A DNA stretch of 64,000 nt from an uncultured Bartonella sp. (lineage in GTDB: Bacteria > Pseudomonadota > Alphaproteobacteria > Rhizobiales > Rhizobiaceae): assembly GCF_945277285.1 (NCBI RefSeq), contig NZ_CALYPR010000002.1, positions 319,214-383,213 on the forward strand. Reading direction: 5' to 3'. The position numbers were made by a program, and so were the translations under genes. Positions 9,370-19,444 of the stretch are shown here, piece after piece; the first letter of the stretch is position 1, and each line of letters starts with the position of its first letter. The notes beneath the pieces are model-generated. The model had not been told where the DNA came from. It saw only the letters and a list, made by a program, of their open reading frames with translations, and did no database searches.

Positions 9370-9690
9370 CTGTTGCCAGGTGCCTCCGAACCCCGCTTAG
9401 GCCGGCGAAGGCCCAAGGCTTAATTTGAAGCGTTCGCGCCGCAATTAAGCAGCGAGACGAGCTTCCGCATAGTTGTCATTTGCAACTACTTAAGTAGCCC
9501 GATAACGGTGGTACAATGCCGGGTAAAAGAGCAATCTTTACGCCCTTGTCGATCCTATTTCGCCCCCATCATAAAAAAAACGCCAGAAAGAAAGAGTGAC
9601 GTTTTTCTTATGGTGGAGGCGCCGGGTACCGCCCCCGGGTCCAATGGGTTTATTACACTGTCCATTTATTACCATAGCTGGCAAGCCAGC
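9370..9690 (-). ncRNA. ssrA: Circularly permuted two-piece tmRNA
   Basis: On the minus strand, GCAAATGACAACTATGCGG... encodes the tag ANDNYAEARLAA followed by TAA (around 9442-9483). The tRNA-like parts are permuted. Upstream (9600-9690) lies the acceptor piece, with a T-arm-like segment and the 3' end GGCGCCTCCACCA. A spacer follows, then the coding piece beginning GGGGGCGAAATAGGATCGACAAGG, whose 5' bases pair with the acceptor end. CTGGCAA near the end of the coding piece (9373-9379) pairs with TTGCCAG at the start of the acceptor piece (9678-9684), the expected inter-piece helix. The spacer is removed during maturation in known alphaproteobacterial tmRNAs. The ends given are approximate. 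Confidence 0.95.
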
Positions 9691-9696
9691 ATTTCC

Positions 9697-9702
9697 AATA
9701 TA
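9697..9702 (-). promoter_or_regulatory. Probable -10 box of ssrA
   Basis: TATATT on the minus strand sits about 7 bases before the inferred 5' end of the acceptor piece (near 9690). A convincing -35 box is not seen; TTCCTT lies 17 bases upstream. Confidence 0.4.
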
Positions 9703-9860
9703 GGCAAAGAGGCACGAAGAAGGAAGGGGGGGTGTTTAACTTTTTAGCGCACTATCTCTAACACGGTAGAACCATTGGGCAAGAAAGTAAGAATGAATAG
9801 AATTTGAATTTGCTGAACTGAAATTCAAAATGCCAATTTTTACGCTAGGAGTCAAAATTA

Positions 9861-10166
9861 ATGAGAAATTATTTGGAACAGCTAAAAAAATATGATGCAA
9901 CACCGGACGAGGCCGCTTTGAAGCGGCTCGAAAACCGTTTATCTCTTGCTTTACAAAATCGCGATGCCGCCGAAGTTTCTGTAACAGATCAGGCAGAACT
10001 TCAACGTGTAGAAAATTGGGCAGCTGAAAAGCTTGGTGCAGACACTCAAAAAAGCAGGGATGCCGTCAAGAAAGTGGCTGATCTGCTTAAATCGGAGCGC
10101 ATGAAAAGCCGTGTGACATTCTATTATCTTGTTGCAAAGGAACTGGGTCTTTTAAATAAGTTATAA
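9861..10166 (+). CDS. DUF2853 family protein
   Basis: A 101-residue, highly charged helical protein with the DUF2853 pattern: YLEQLKKYDATPDEAALKRLENRL near the start and RVTFYYLVAKELG at the end. The family is small, cytoplasmic and of unknown function, common in Rhizobiales and related bacteria. The ATG at 9861 follows a TAGGAG ribosome site. It is transcribed alone and ends at a strong hairpin shared with the convergent dctA. Confidence 0.85.
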   Translation: MRNYLEQLKKYDATPDEAALKRLENRLSLALQNRDAAEVSVTDQAELQRVENWAAEKLGADTQKSRDAVKKVADLLKSERMKSRVTFYYLVAKELGLLNKL

Positions 10167-10231
10167 GAATTTTGTTATGTAGAGGTAATACCGCCTTTTT
10201 GGAAAAAGCAAAAAATTTCTTCGGGCAACGA

Positions 10232-10258
10232 AAAAGCCCCGTAAAATACGGGGCTTTG
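10232..10258. terminator. Bidirectional terminator between DUF2853 gene and dctA
   Basis: AAAAGCCCCGTA and TACGGGGCTTT form an 11-bp GC-rich stem with a 3-base loop. On the minus strand it is followed by TTTTTCG, so it suits the dctA transcript best; it can also end the DUF2853 transcript. Confidence 0.85.
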
Positions 10259-10296
10259 ACGGAAATTATCGCTATTGAGCAGTGAAAAGCCTGCTA

Positions 10297-11637
10297 TCAA
10301 GCCTCTTCGCTCTTATGTTCATCAGTATGATGGTGTCCGTGTTGATGTTCATGCCCGCCCAATACTTTGTGAAGTTGAACTGTATCGAGCTCATTTTCCC
10401 AACGCGCAACGACAACACAGGCAACAGCATTACCGATAAGGTTGGTCAATGCACGGCATTCCGACATGAAGCGATCAATACCCAATATAATTGCCATACC
10501 GGCTACAGGAATGGCAGGCACCGCACCAAGAGTTGCAGCAAGTGTAATGAAACCGGCACCGGTTACACCGGCAGCACCTTTCGACGAGATCATGGCGACA
10601 ACCAGAATAAGTAACTGGTGTTCAAGTGTCAGATTGATATCCAGCGCTTGTGCGATAAACAATGTTGCCAAAGTCATATAGATATTGGTGCCGTCAAGAT
10701 TAAACGAGTAACCGGTCGGGATAACCAGACCAACAACCGATTTCTTTGCACCGGCTCTTTCCATCTTTTCCATCAAAGTTGGTAATGCCGCTTCAGAAGA
10801 CGATGTTCCTAGAACCAGCAGCAGTTCATCTTTGATATAACGGATGACTCTGAAGATCGAAATTCCGTTATAGCGGCAAACAGCTCCCAAAATGACAACC
10901 ACAAATAGAATTGACGTGATGTAGAATGTCGCAACCAGGAAGAACAGGTTGACCACCGAGCCGATACCATATTTACCGATGGTAAAAGCCATGGCACCGA
11001 AAGCACCAATCGGTGCGGCTTTCATCAAAATGGCAACCAATTTGAAAATTGGTGTCGATAGTGCATGAATAAAATCCAATATCGGCTTGCCACGCTCGCC
11101 AACCGAACCGAGAGCAACGCCAAACAGAATCGAGAAGAACAAAACCTGCAGAATATCCCCTTCAGCAAAAGCCGAAACCACTGTCGAAGGAATGATGTTC
11201 ATCAAAAATTTGACTATCGAGGAATCATGGGCTTTCTCGGCATAGACCTTAACCGAATTTGCATCCAATGTTGAAGGATCAATATGCATACCGGCACCCG
11301 GCTGCAACACATTGCCGATGATAAGACCGACAATTAATGCCAGTGTTGAGAAAGTTAGAAAGTAAAGCATACATTTGCCAGCAACGCGACCAACCTTTTT
11401 CAGGTCGCTCATGCCCGCAATGCCGCTCACAATGGTCAAAAAGATAACCGGTGCAATGATCATCTTGACCAATTTGATAAAGGCATCACCCAACGGCTTT
11501 AAAGATGCGCCAATGTCAGGATAGAAATACCCCAGTAAAATGCCGCAAACGATCGCGAATATCACCTGGACATACAGCACTTTATAAAGCGCACGATGCG
11601 GACGTGGTTGGTTTAACTGTTCAATTTTATAAGCCAT
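10297..11637 (-). CDS. dctA: C4-dicarboxylate:cation symporter DctA
   Basis: DctA imports succinate, malate and fumarate with protons or sodium across the inner membrane. The 446-residue chain has the glutamate-transporter fold: hydrophobic segments throughout, the first hairpin loop [16 protein letters not shown], the helix [11 protein letters not shown] and the second hairpin [13 protein letters not shown]. These are the substrate and cation sites of the family. The C-terminus is odd: about 18 residues, [18 protein letters not shown], form a histidine-rich cytoplasmic tail that the family does not normally need. A sigma-54 type promoter lies about 94 bases upstream of the start, the classical control of rhizobial dctA. 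No dctBD regulators are in this window. Confidence 0.95.
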   Translation of the reverse strand: MAYKIEQLNQPRPHRALYKVLYVQVIFAIVCGILLGYFYPDIGASLKPLGDAFIKLVKMIIAPVIFLTIVSGIAGMSDLKKVGRVAGKCMLYFLTFSTLALIVGLIIGNVLQPGAGMHIDPSTLDANSVKVYAEKAHDSSIVKFLMNIIPSTVVSAFAEGDILQVLFFSILFGVALGSVGERGKPILDFIHALSTPIFKLVAILMKAAPIGAFGAMAFTIGKYGIGSVVNLFFLVATFYITSILFVVVILGAVCRYNGISIFRVIRYIKDELLLVLGTSSSEAALPTLMEKMERAGAKKSVVGLVIPTGYSFNLDGTNIYMTLATLFIAQALDINLTLEHQLLILVVAMISSKGAAGVTGAGFITLAATLGAVPAIPVAGMAIILGIDRFMSECRALTNLIGNAVACVVVARWENELDTVQLHKVLGGHEHQHGHHHTDEHKSEEA

Positions 11638-11730
11638 GAAGCCTCCCTCTGATCGACCCCGCCGTCAACTCCTAATAGATTTGGCGGCTCCTCAGCCGCG
11701 CCTAAATTGGCTTTATAACAATAAAGCCAC

Positions 11731-11746
11731 GCAATTCATATGCCAA
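11731..11746 (-). promoter_or_regulatory. Sigma-54 (-24/-12) promoter of dctA
   Basis: The minus strand reads TTGGCATATGAATTGC: GG and GC separated by exactly 10 bases, as in the consensus TGGCAC-N5-TTGC. Transcription would start near 11719, leaving an 80-base leader before the dctA ATG. This fits the RpoN/DctD control known for rhizobial dctA. Confidence 0.6.
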
Positions 11747-11749
11747 GAC

Positions 11750-12318
11750 GTTATTGTTCTGCAAGTTTATTTGCTCAAATTACAGTTTTGACGGTTAATA
11801 ATTGTGGGAAAAAAATGTGTAATTGGCGTTAAAAAAGCAGCTGGGCCAGTGCGCAATTATTCAGTAATTGTATTGTGGAAATTTCTTTACCAATAAGATA
11901 GATCTTTTCAAGTGATGTCAAAGAATTAACCGCTTTTTTAAATTCCGGTTTTGTTTTTAAAAAAATAAAGCAACTTTTATCCATTGAGAATCAGTGCAAC
12001 GTTAAAAATGACGCAGTTAATTTTGCAAAAGTCCGTTTTTTGTAATTCCGGGTTGAAGTAAAAAAGCTGCGGTCTTGGCCTTTTAAAGGCTCGTTTGATG
12101 AAATTTTATTAAATGGCGGCAATTGTTGGCTTGTCGCCCGATTGACGTGGTTTTTATGAATTTTTCATTGAAAAGAAACATTGTGTTTTACTGAAGCGGG
12201 ATAGTTCTATGAAGTGATCAGCGAAAGGTCATAAAACCATACAATTATATCTTTCAGAACAGGCATTCAGAAAACGCCGTTTTTTTGAAAGATGTTTTAT
12301 CGAATTTTGTTGTTGTGG
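11750..12318. other. Intergenic region upstream of dctA
   Basis: AT-rich, with no open frame of note on either strand. Upstream activator sites for a sigma-54 enhancer-binding protein could lie here, but I could not define a convincing palindrome. Confidence 0.5.
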
Positions 12319-12717
12319 TCAGTTGACCGGCTTTGCTTCAATATAATCCCATGCTTTTTCAATGTCTTTTTTTGAAAACCATTTGGCTTTGATGCAGCCT
12401 AAGGGGCGAAAAAATTCAAATGCAAGGTTGAGCCATGAAGGACCACCGACAATGGCGTAGCGGTTTAATTTTTGAAAGGCTTCAGCCCTAATTTTTATTG
12501 TATCCTCGTTAAACAGGCTTTCCCAGTTGATGCCATCATATTCTTTAAAAATAACGATCATATCAATAAGATCAAAGTTCTCGGTTTCTGCCGTAAACAG
12601 ACCATAGAGATTTTCAACATCAGCAGAAGAAAGCACGCCGTTAATAGAAAAGCCGATAGCGTCGCGACGATTGGTCTTGATCTTGGAGACTACCGACAGT
12701 GTATCTTCCGGTAACAT
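12319..12717 (-). CDS. SpoIIAA/STAS-like family protein
   Basis: A 132-residue cytoplasmic protein of the SpoIIAA-like (DUF3478) family, a STAS-type alpha/beta fold. Visible family features are the N-terminal strand AIGFSINGVLSSADVENLY, the central DLIDMIVIFKEYDGINWESL and the IVGGPSWLNLAFEFFRPL segment before the last helix (KDIEKAWDYIE). No phosphorylatable serine equivalent to the sporulation anti-anti-sigma site can be assigned. The role of such proteins in Proteobacteria is not established. It is divergent from pdxJ, with 106 bases between the starts. Confidence 0.8.
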   Translation of the reverse strand: MLPEDTLSVVSKIKTNRRDAIGFSINGVLSSADVENLYGLFTAETENFDLIDMIVIFKEYDGINWESLFNEDTIKIRAEAFQKLNRYAIVGGPSWLNLAFEFFRPLGCIKAKWFSKKDIEKAWDYIEAKPVN

Positions 12718-12823
12718 GCTTTTGTCCTTTCTTGGCGTATAATAAAGTTATATGTAGAGGAATAACGTAATATTCCAGTTTGTCTGTATGATGATTTTTA
12801 TGCGGTCTTTATAGGTGCTGTCG

Positions 12824-13561
12824 ATGACAATAAAATTATCTGCTAATCTTAACGCCATCGCGGTTTTGCGCAACCGGCGGAATTTGCCTTGGCCGAGCGT
12901 TGTGGGCATCGGGCGCATTGCACTGGATGCAGGAGCGGATGGCATAACAGTGCATCCGCGCCCCGATCAGCGCCATATCAGATTTACTGATTTACCAGAT
13001 ATACGCCGTTTGATTGATGATGAATTTCCTTCAGCCGAATTCAATATCGAGGGATATCCAGATAATGCATTCCTTGATATGGCAGAAAATTATGCTGACC
13101 AGATAACACTGGTGCCCGATTCTCCTGAACAATCGACATCCGACCACGGGTGGGATTTTATCCACGACAGTGGGTTCTTGAAACCGATTGTCAAACGTTT
13201 GAAAGAACGTTCAATCCGGGTTATCCTGTTTGTAAATCCGGTTAAAGAAGGGCTTTTAGAGGCAAAAAATATCGGTGCAGACGGTGTCGAAATTTATACA
13301 GGCCCTTATGGCGACGCTTATGATAACGATGAGAAACAGTTAAAGACACTCGAAGCGGTAAGTGTTGCTGCAACAGCCGCAAAAGAACTGGGCCTGCTTG
13401 TCAACGCCGGGCATGATCTGACAGTGCCCAATCTTCCACCTCTTGTCAAATCTGTGCCTTGGCTTTATGAAGTTTCTATCGGTCATGGACTTATTGCCGA
13501 TGCTTTGGAACATGGAATGAGGAAGACCGTTTCTAGGTTTAAAAGGGCATTGGTAATTTAA
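12824..13561 (+). CDS. pdxJ: Pyridoxine 5'-phosphate synthase
   Basis: PdxJ condenses 3-amino-2-oxopropyl phosphate with 1-deoxyxylulose 5-phosphate in the last ring-forming step of vitamin B6 synthesis. The 245-residue TIM barrel is complete: [15 protein letters not shown] at the start, the substrate loop [10 protein letters not shown], the [11 protein letters not shown] strand, [18 protein letters not shown], the [13 protein letters not shown] segment, and [14 protein letters not shown] with the C-terminal [13 protein letters not shown] phosphate site. I prefer the ATG at 12824 over the GTG at 12815; AGG lies 8 bases before it. kup follows on the same strand after 103 bases. Confidence 0.93.
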   Translation: MTIKLSANLNAIAVLRNRRNLPWPSVVGIGRIALDAGADGITVHPRPDQRHIRFTDLPDIRRLIDDEFPSAEFNIEGYPDNAFLDMAENYADQITLVPDSPEQSTSDHGWDFIHDSGFLKPIVKRLKERSIRVILFVNPVKEGLLEAKNIGADGVEIYTGPYGDAYDNDEKQLKTLEAVSVAATAAKELGLLVNAGHDLTVPNLPPLVKSVPWLYEVSIGHGLIADALEHGMRKTVSRFKRALVI

Positions 13562-13664
13562 CCGGTCTATTGGACAAGAACTGAAACAACAGGTTCTATT
13601 AGCTTTTTACCTGTTTCATATTTCTTTAACAGAAAACAACTTTTTCGGCTGAAAGGATTGCGCG

Positions 13665-15590
13665 ATGGCGGAACCTCTGGATATCGATGCGACAAACGCT
13701 GATCCGTCGACGGCTGATGAGAATAACGATCATTCCAAAGAAAGTTTTTTACTGCTTTTAATTGGTGCGATTGGTGTTGTCTATGGCGATATTGGTACAA
13801 GCCCGATTTATGCTTTTCGCGAAGCGTTGCGCGCCGGAGCCGGAAACCATGATATTCTGAAATTCGATGTCTATGGTGTTATTTCGCTGATATTCTGGGC
13901 GTTGTTGCTGATTGTTACCATAAAATATGTGGTTTTCGTGTTACGCGCCGACAATAATGGCGAAGGCGGCATACTCTCGCTGATGGCACTTGCGCGTTCG
14001 ACCTTTCATAAAAGGGGTGGTTGGGCATTGGGTATCGGCATACTGGGCGCATCGTTGTTTTTCGGTGATGCGGTTATCACGCCAGCCGTTTCTGTTCTTT
14101 CGGCGGTTGAAGGTATGGAAGTTGTTGCGCCGGATCTCGAGCCTTTCATTGTGCCACTCACGCTTGTTATTCTTGTCGCGCTTTTTGCTGTACAAAGGTT
14201 TGGCACAGGTAAGGTTGCAATTGTTTTCGGGCCGATAACACTGGTGTGGTTTCTGGCCCTTGGCGGTTTCGGCCTGTTTCATATCTTTGATGATTTGTCT
14301 GTTCTCAAGGCACTTCTACCGTGGTATGCGGTTTCCTATATCGTTGATAACCCCGCGACTTCTTTTGCAGCAGTGGGGGCCGTCTTTCTGGCTGTCACTG
14401 GTGCTGAAGCACTTTATGCCGATCTTGGCCATTTTGGGCGCCGGCCAATTGTGGCGGCATGGTTGTGGATTGTGTTTCCTTGTCTTGTGATCAATTATCT
14501 GGGGCAGGGAGCATTTATCCTTTCCCATGGGCGCAATACGGTGAACCCGTTTTATCAGATGTTGCCGGAATGGTCGCTTATACCGATGATTTGTCTGGCA
14601 ACCGTGGCAACAGTGATTGCCTCGCAGGCGGTTATAACCGGTGCCTTCTCTATGGCACGGCAGGCAGTACAGCTCAATATATTGCCGCGACTTGAAATAT
14701 TGCACACATCAGAAAAAAATCTTGGCCAAATCTATATGCCGCGGGTCAATCTTCTTCTTGCTGTTATTGTTATTCTTCTGGTCATCGGGTTTGAGAAATC
14801 ATCCAATCTGGCGGCTGCCTACGGTATTTCGGTAACCGGCAATATGATTGTGACAACGACGCTGCTTTTTATTGTCATGAGACGCATCTGGAAATGGCGT
14901 TTAAGCTTATGTCTCATTCCGACAATTGCCTTTCTTTGTCTTGATCTTCTGTTTTTCAGTGCCAACCTTACGAAAATCCATGATGGCGGTTGGGTTTCCG
15001 TCGGGCTGGCATTTAGTGTTGTGCTTATCATGTGGACATGGGTCCGCGGCAGCCGTCATCTTTTTGAAAAAACACGCAAAGCTGAAGTGCCGCTTGATCT
15101 TGTGGTCAATAAAATGGCTGAAAAGCCGCCAATTATTGTGCCGGGCACCGCTGTCTTTTTAACAAGTGATCCAAAAAGCGCGCCAAGTGCTTTGATGCAT
15201 AGTCTCAAACACTATAAGGTCTTGCATGAAAACAATGTGATTTTAACAGTCAATACAGCCTCTACGCCGCGCGTACCGTCGGTTGACCGTGCAAGGGTCT
15301 CACAGTTCAATGAGCGTTTCATGCAGGTTACTTTGACATTCGGATATATGGAACAGCCCAATATTCCCAGAGCCTTGGCAATATGTCGCAAACTTGGCTG
15401 GAAATTCGATATCATGACTACGTCATTTTTTCTCTCTCGCCGCTCTATAAAGCCGGCAGCCAAATCCGATATGCCAATGTGGCAAGATAAATTCTATATT
15501 TTTCTTGCTCGAACGGCTGCTGATGCGACCGAATATTTCCAAATTCCAACGGGCCGGGTGGTGGAAATTGGTACCCAGATTACTGTTTGA
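13665..15590 (+). CDS. kup: Kup-family potassium uptake protein
   Basis: Kup proteins are proton-coupled potassium importers of the inner membrane. The 641-residue chain has a short acidic N-terminus, then the signature GVVYGDIGTSPIYAFREAL and about twelve hydrophobic segments to residue 460. The conserved NNGEGGILSLMALA loop and the FFGDAVITPAVSVLSAVEGMEV region are present. A cytoplasmic C-terminal domain follows (AVFLTSDPKSAPSALMHSLKHYKVL, then TLTFGYMEQPNIP). The ATG at 13665 follows a GAAAGGA ribosome site. Length and motifs are normal for the family. Confidence 0.94.
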   Translation: MAEPLDIDATNADPSTADENNDHSKESFLLLLIGAIGVVYGDIGTSPIYAFREALRAGAGNHDILKFDVYGVISLIFWALLLIVTIKYVVFVLRADNNGEGGILSLMALARSTFHKRGGWALGIGILGASLFFGDAVITPAVSVLSAVEGMEVVAPDLEPFIVPLTLVILVALFAVQRFGTGKVAIVFGPITLVWFLALGGFGLFHIFDDLSVLKALLPWYAVSYIVDNPATSFAAVGAVFLAVTGAEALYADLGHFGRRPIVAAWLWIVFPCLVINYLGQGAFILSHGRNTVNPFYQMLPEWSLIPMICLATVATVIASQAVITGAFSMARQAVQLNILPRLEILHTSEKNLGQIYMPRVNLLLAVIVILLVIGFEKSSNLAAAYGISVTGNMIVTTTLLFIVMRRIWKWRLSLCLIPTIAFLCLDLLFFSANLTKIHDGGWVSVGLAFSVVLIMWTWVRGSRHLFEKTRKAEVPLDLVVNKMAEKPPIIVPGTAVFLTSDPKSAPSALMHSLKHYKVLHENNVILTVNTASTPRVPSVDRARVSQFNERFMQVTLTFGYMEQPNIPRALAICRKLGWKFDIMTTSFFLSRRSIKPAAKSDMPMWQDKFYIFLARTAADATEYFQIPTGRVVEIGTQITV

Positions 15591-15729
15591 CAGACTAAAA
15601 CGAAAGTGGAAAAACTTCCGGCTTTGCCGAAATATTATTCGGAAAAGCGGGATTTCCGGTTTCCTAATAAATAATTCCGGTTGAACGAAAATAATACTTG
15701 CCAATGATGCTTGATCGTAGCATTGTAAA

Positions 15730-15750
15730 GTACCGTACGGTACGGTACGG
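15730..15750. promoter_or_regulatory. Palindromic operator before the TetR-family gene
   Basis: GTACCGTACGGTAC is a perfect 14-base palindrome and continues into further copies of TACGG (three in a row, 5-base period). It ends 12 bases before the TetR-family ATG, a typical place for an autoregulated TetR operator. Confidence 0.6.
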
Positions 15751-15761
15751 AATTGGTAAAA

Positions 15762-17461
<1,700 letters not shown>

Positions 17462-17483
17462 GTAATAGATTTTGAAAAACTTG

Positions 17484-17514
17484 AAAAAGGGTTGACTTTG
17501 TCAGCCCTTTTTTA
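17484..17514 (+). terminator. Rho-independent terminator of ilvC
   Basis: AAAAAGGGTTGAC and GTCAGCCCTTTTTT form a stem with a 3-base loop, one G-U pair and a T6 tail, 22 bases after the ilvC stop. Confidence 0.9.
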
Positions 17515-17539
17515 TCTTTCCAAAAGTTTAATAATATTT

Positions 17540-18160
17540 TTGTCAGGATAAAAATATATTTCCGACTTATAGGAAATATATTCGTTTTATCTTTTGTATT
17601 TCCGGTCGATTGTCCGGATAGCAATTTTTTATTTATTTTTCTATTATAATTTTCATACATTTTATACTTATTATAGCGTTATTTTTTCTTCTGCAGTGGA
17701 GGAAAACATAGGAAACATCGTCGCAAAATTTTTGTATTTTCTTTTTTCGTGTTGTTTTTACCGATGCCTGCTTTGGTTGCTAGAAGACTGCATGACCTAA
17801 ATCGTTCCGGCTGGTGGGCAATGCCAATTGCGTTACTGTTTATTTGTACTTACATGATCTCTGTTTTATCAGTGTTAACGATAATCTTTTCATTGATCAT
17901 ATCGTTTCTGGCCTTTTTAGTATTAATGGTAGCAAAAGCATTTATTTGCGGTTTGTTCAAAAACGGCGCCTGCGACTTCTCCGGTCACGAATTTTGGGAT
18001 ATTTTTCCTTTAGGCGTGATGCCTGTCGGGGGGCTGGGTTTTAATGTTCCTCTGTTGGGGTGTTTTTCTTGGCCTCATTGCAGTTTTTTGTCGAGGAGGC
18101 ACAAATGGCGACAACCGCTATGGGCAAGCTCCAAGCGCGGCGTTTCCAAAAAATAAATGA
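17540..18160 (+). pseudogene. Decayed DUF805 (YhaH-like) inner-membrane protein gene
   Basis: Pieces of one DUF805 protein are spread over several frames. The N-terminal GRLSG-stop-QFFIYF segment (17601-17680) is interrupted by TAG at 17619. NIVAKFLYFLF lies in a second frame. The family hallmark PALVARRLHDLNRSGWW begins near 17765 in a third. Just after a G6 run at 18028-18033, the reading frame must shift again to give WVLMFLCWGVFLGL and the typical end NGDNRYGQAP, stopping at TGA 18158-18160. Deleting one G from that run would restore the last part. At least one stop and three frame changes make it a true ruin rather than one sequencing slip. No start codon was found. DUF805 proteins are small membrane proteins of unknown function. 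Confidence 0.8.
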
Positions 18161-18196
18161 CTGCACTGGTATAACCCGTTCTATTTTTAAAACGAC

Positions 18197-18538
18197 CTAT
18201 TTTGCAAAAGGCGACTTGCAGGTTTGTCTTACACCACCACGATCAATATAGGTGTCATCCGAAGAACGATAACTTTTATAACGGCTGCCACACCATTGCT
18301 GGTGGTTGATATCGGGGCCTTTATCAAGTTTAAAGGTCGGACCGCCCGGTATTGTTTGTTCAGGCCTATAATTACGGTTGGGCCTAGGCACATCATATTG
18401 GGCATGAGGAAGCGGTGCGTTTTGCGGGCGGACTATTGGCGCCAAAGGGCTATTAAGTTCTACCGCTTGGCTGTATGAAGGAACAACAATCGAAATAGCA
18501 AATAGCAAAACTGGTAACTTTGGCAGCCGGCGAAACAT
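18197..18538 (-). CDS. BA14K-family exported protein
   Basis: A 113-residue secreted protein. An N-terminal signal peptide (FRRLPKLPVLLFAISIVVPSYSQA) is followed by a proline-rich middle. A C-terminal BA14K-type motif follows: WCGSRYKSYRSSDDTYIDRGGVRQTC (CxxRYxSYxxxxxTYxxxxGxRxxC). BA14K proteins are small envelope proteins found in Brucella, Bartonella and relatives; a lectin-like activity is reported for the Brucella member. The ATG at 18538 is preferred over 18580 because it gives a clean signal peptide. It is convergent with the decayed DUF805 gene. Confidence 0.85.
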   Translation of the reverse strand: MFRRLPKLPVLLFAISIVVPSYSQAVELNSPLAPIVRPQNAPLPHAQYDVPRPNRNYRPEQTIPGGPTFKLDKGPDINHQQWCGSRYKSYRSSDDTYIDRGGVRQTCKSPFAK

Positions 18539-18729
18539 AGATTCCTCGTTTGAATTTTTAAGATTCCACATGATTTGCAATGTGGTTTTTAAAAAATAAT
18601 TACACTCACTTTTTGTGTCTTAAGTTACAAGAATTCAGCGGGCTTTTTTTAAAACTTCCCTTCAAGCAACTTGCATTTTTTTCAATATACGTCAAATTCA
18701 TATATGTTTGTAGATAAGGAACAACGCGA

Positions 18730-19224
18730 ATGTCACATTTTTTGAGAAATATTGTTTTTGCCGGAGTCGCTGCTGGAAGCGCTTTGGTAAGTTTGAATAA
18801 TGCATCAGCCGACGATAAGGTTACAATCGGCATGCTGGTTTGCACAGGCGAGGGCGCAGAAGGGCACATTTTTAAAGCCACTGAAAAACTAAACTGCATC
18901 TATCAACCCAATGACAAAAACGCGCCAACTGACAAATATGCCGGTAAAATTGAACAGCTCGGTATTGATATTGGTAAAGCCGGTGCCGGCCAGTTGTCAT
19001 GGATGGTCATGGCAACAAGTAAAGATTCTTACAAGGCGGGAATTTTGGCCGGAAAATATGAAGGTGTGAGTGTTGATGCTGCTGCCGGCGTTGGTGGGGG
19101 TGCCAATATTCTCGTTGGCGACAATAAGGTATTTTCTCTCCAACCGGTCAGCGTTGAAGCCCACGAAGGTGCAAATATTGCTGTCGGTGTTTCCAAGTTG
19201 ACGCTGAGTGCTGGAACTAAATAA
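18730..19224 (+). CDS. DUF992 family exported protein
   Basis: A 164-residue protein with a signal peptide cleaved after about residue 27 (AGSALVSLNNASA-DD). The mature part carries the DUF992 pattern: VTIGMLVCTGEGAEG at the start, LNCIYQP in the middle and LSWMVMATS. Long glycine/alanine-rich strands follow (GVSVDAAAGVGGGANILVG). Two cysteines, one in each half of the first 60 mature residues, could form a disulfide. DUF992 proteins are periplasmic or envelope proteins of Rhizobiales with no known function. The gene is monocistronic and ends at a strong terminator. Confidence 0.88.
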   Translation: MSHFLRNIVFAGVAAGSALVSLNNASADDKVTIGMLVCTGEGAEGHIFKATEKLNCIYQPNDKNAPTDKYAGKIEQLGIDIGKAGAGQLSWMVMATSKDSYKAGILAGKYEGVSVDAAAGVGGGANILVGDNKVFSLQPVSVEAHEGANIAVGVSKLTLSAGTK

Positions 19225-19325
19225 AGTCCAGCTCTCGCCCCGTTGTTTGTAACGCATACTAACAAAAACTTCGCTTAAAAATAGTGAAGTATGTTGTGCG
19301 TCGAAAAAAACTGAACTGATAGAAT

Positions 19326-19352
19326 AATGCAGCCCTCGGGCTGCATTTTTGT
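19326..19352 (+). terminator. Rho-independent terminator of the DUF992 gene
   Basis: AATGCAGCCC and GGGCTGCATT form a 10-bp stem with a 2-base gap and a T-rich tail, 100 bases after the stop. Confidence 0.9.
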
Positions 19353-19444
19353 TTTCCAGCATAATCAAACTTTACATTGACGCTGTTTTCATCCTAAGCA
19401 ATAGGGCAAGAAAGGTCTGAAACTTAATAAGGGGAATTTTTGTT

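Noticed and set aside
9508-9747. 79-codon open frame on the plus strand
   Set aside because: It lies wholly across the antisense of the permuted tmRNA gene, has no ribosome site, and encodes nothing family-like.
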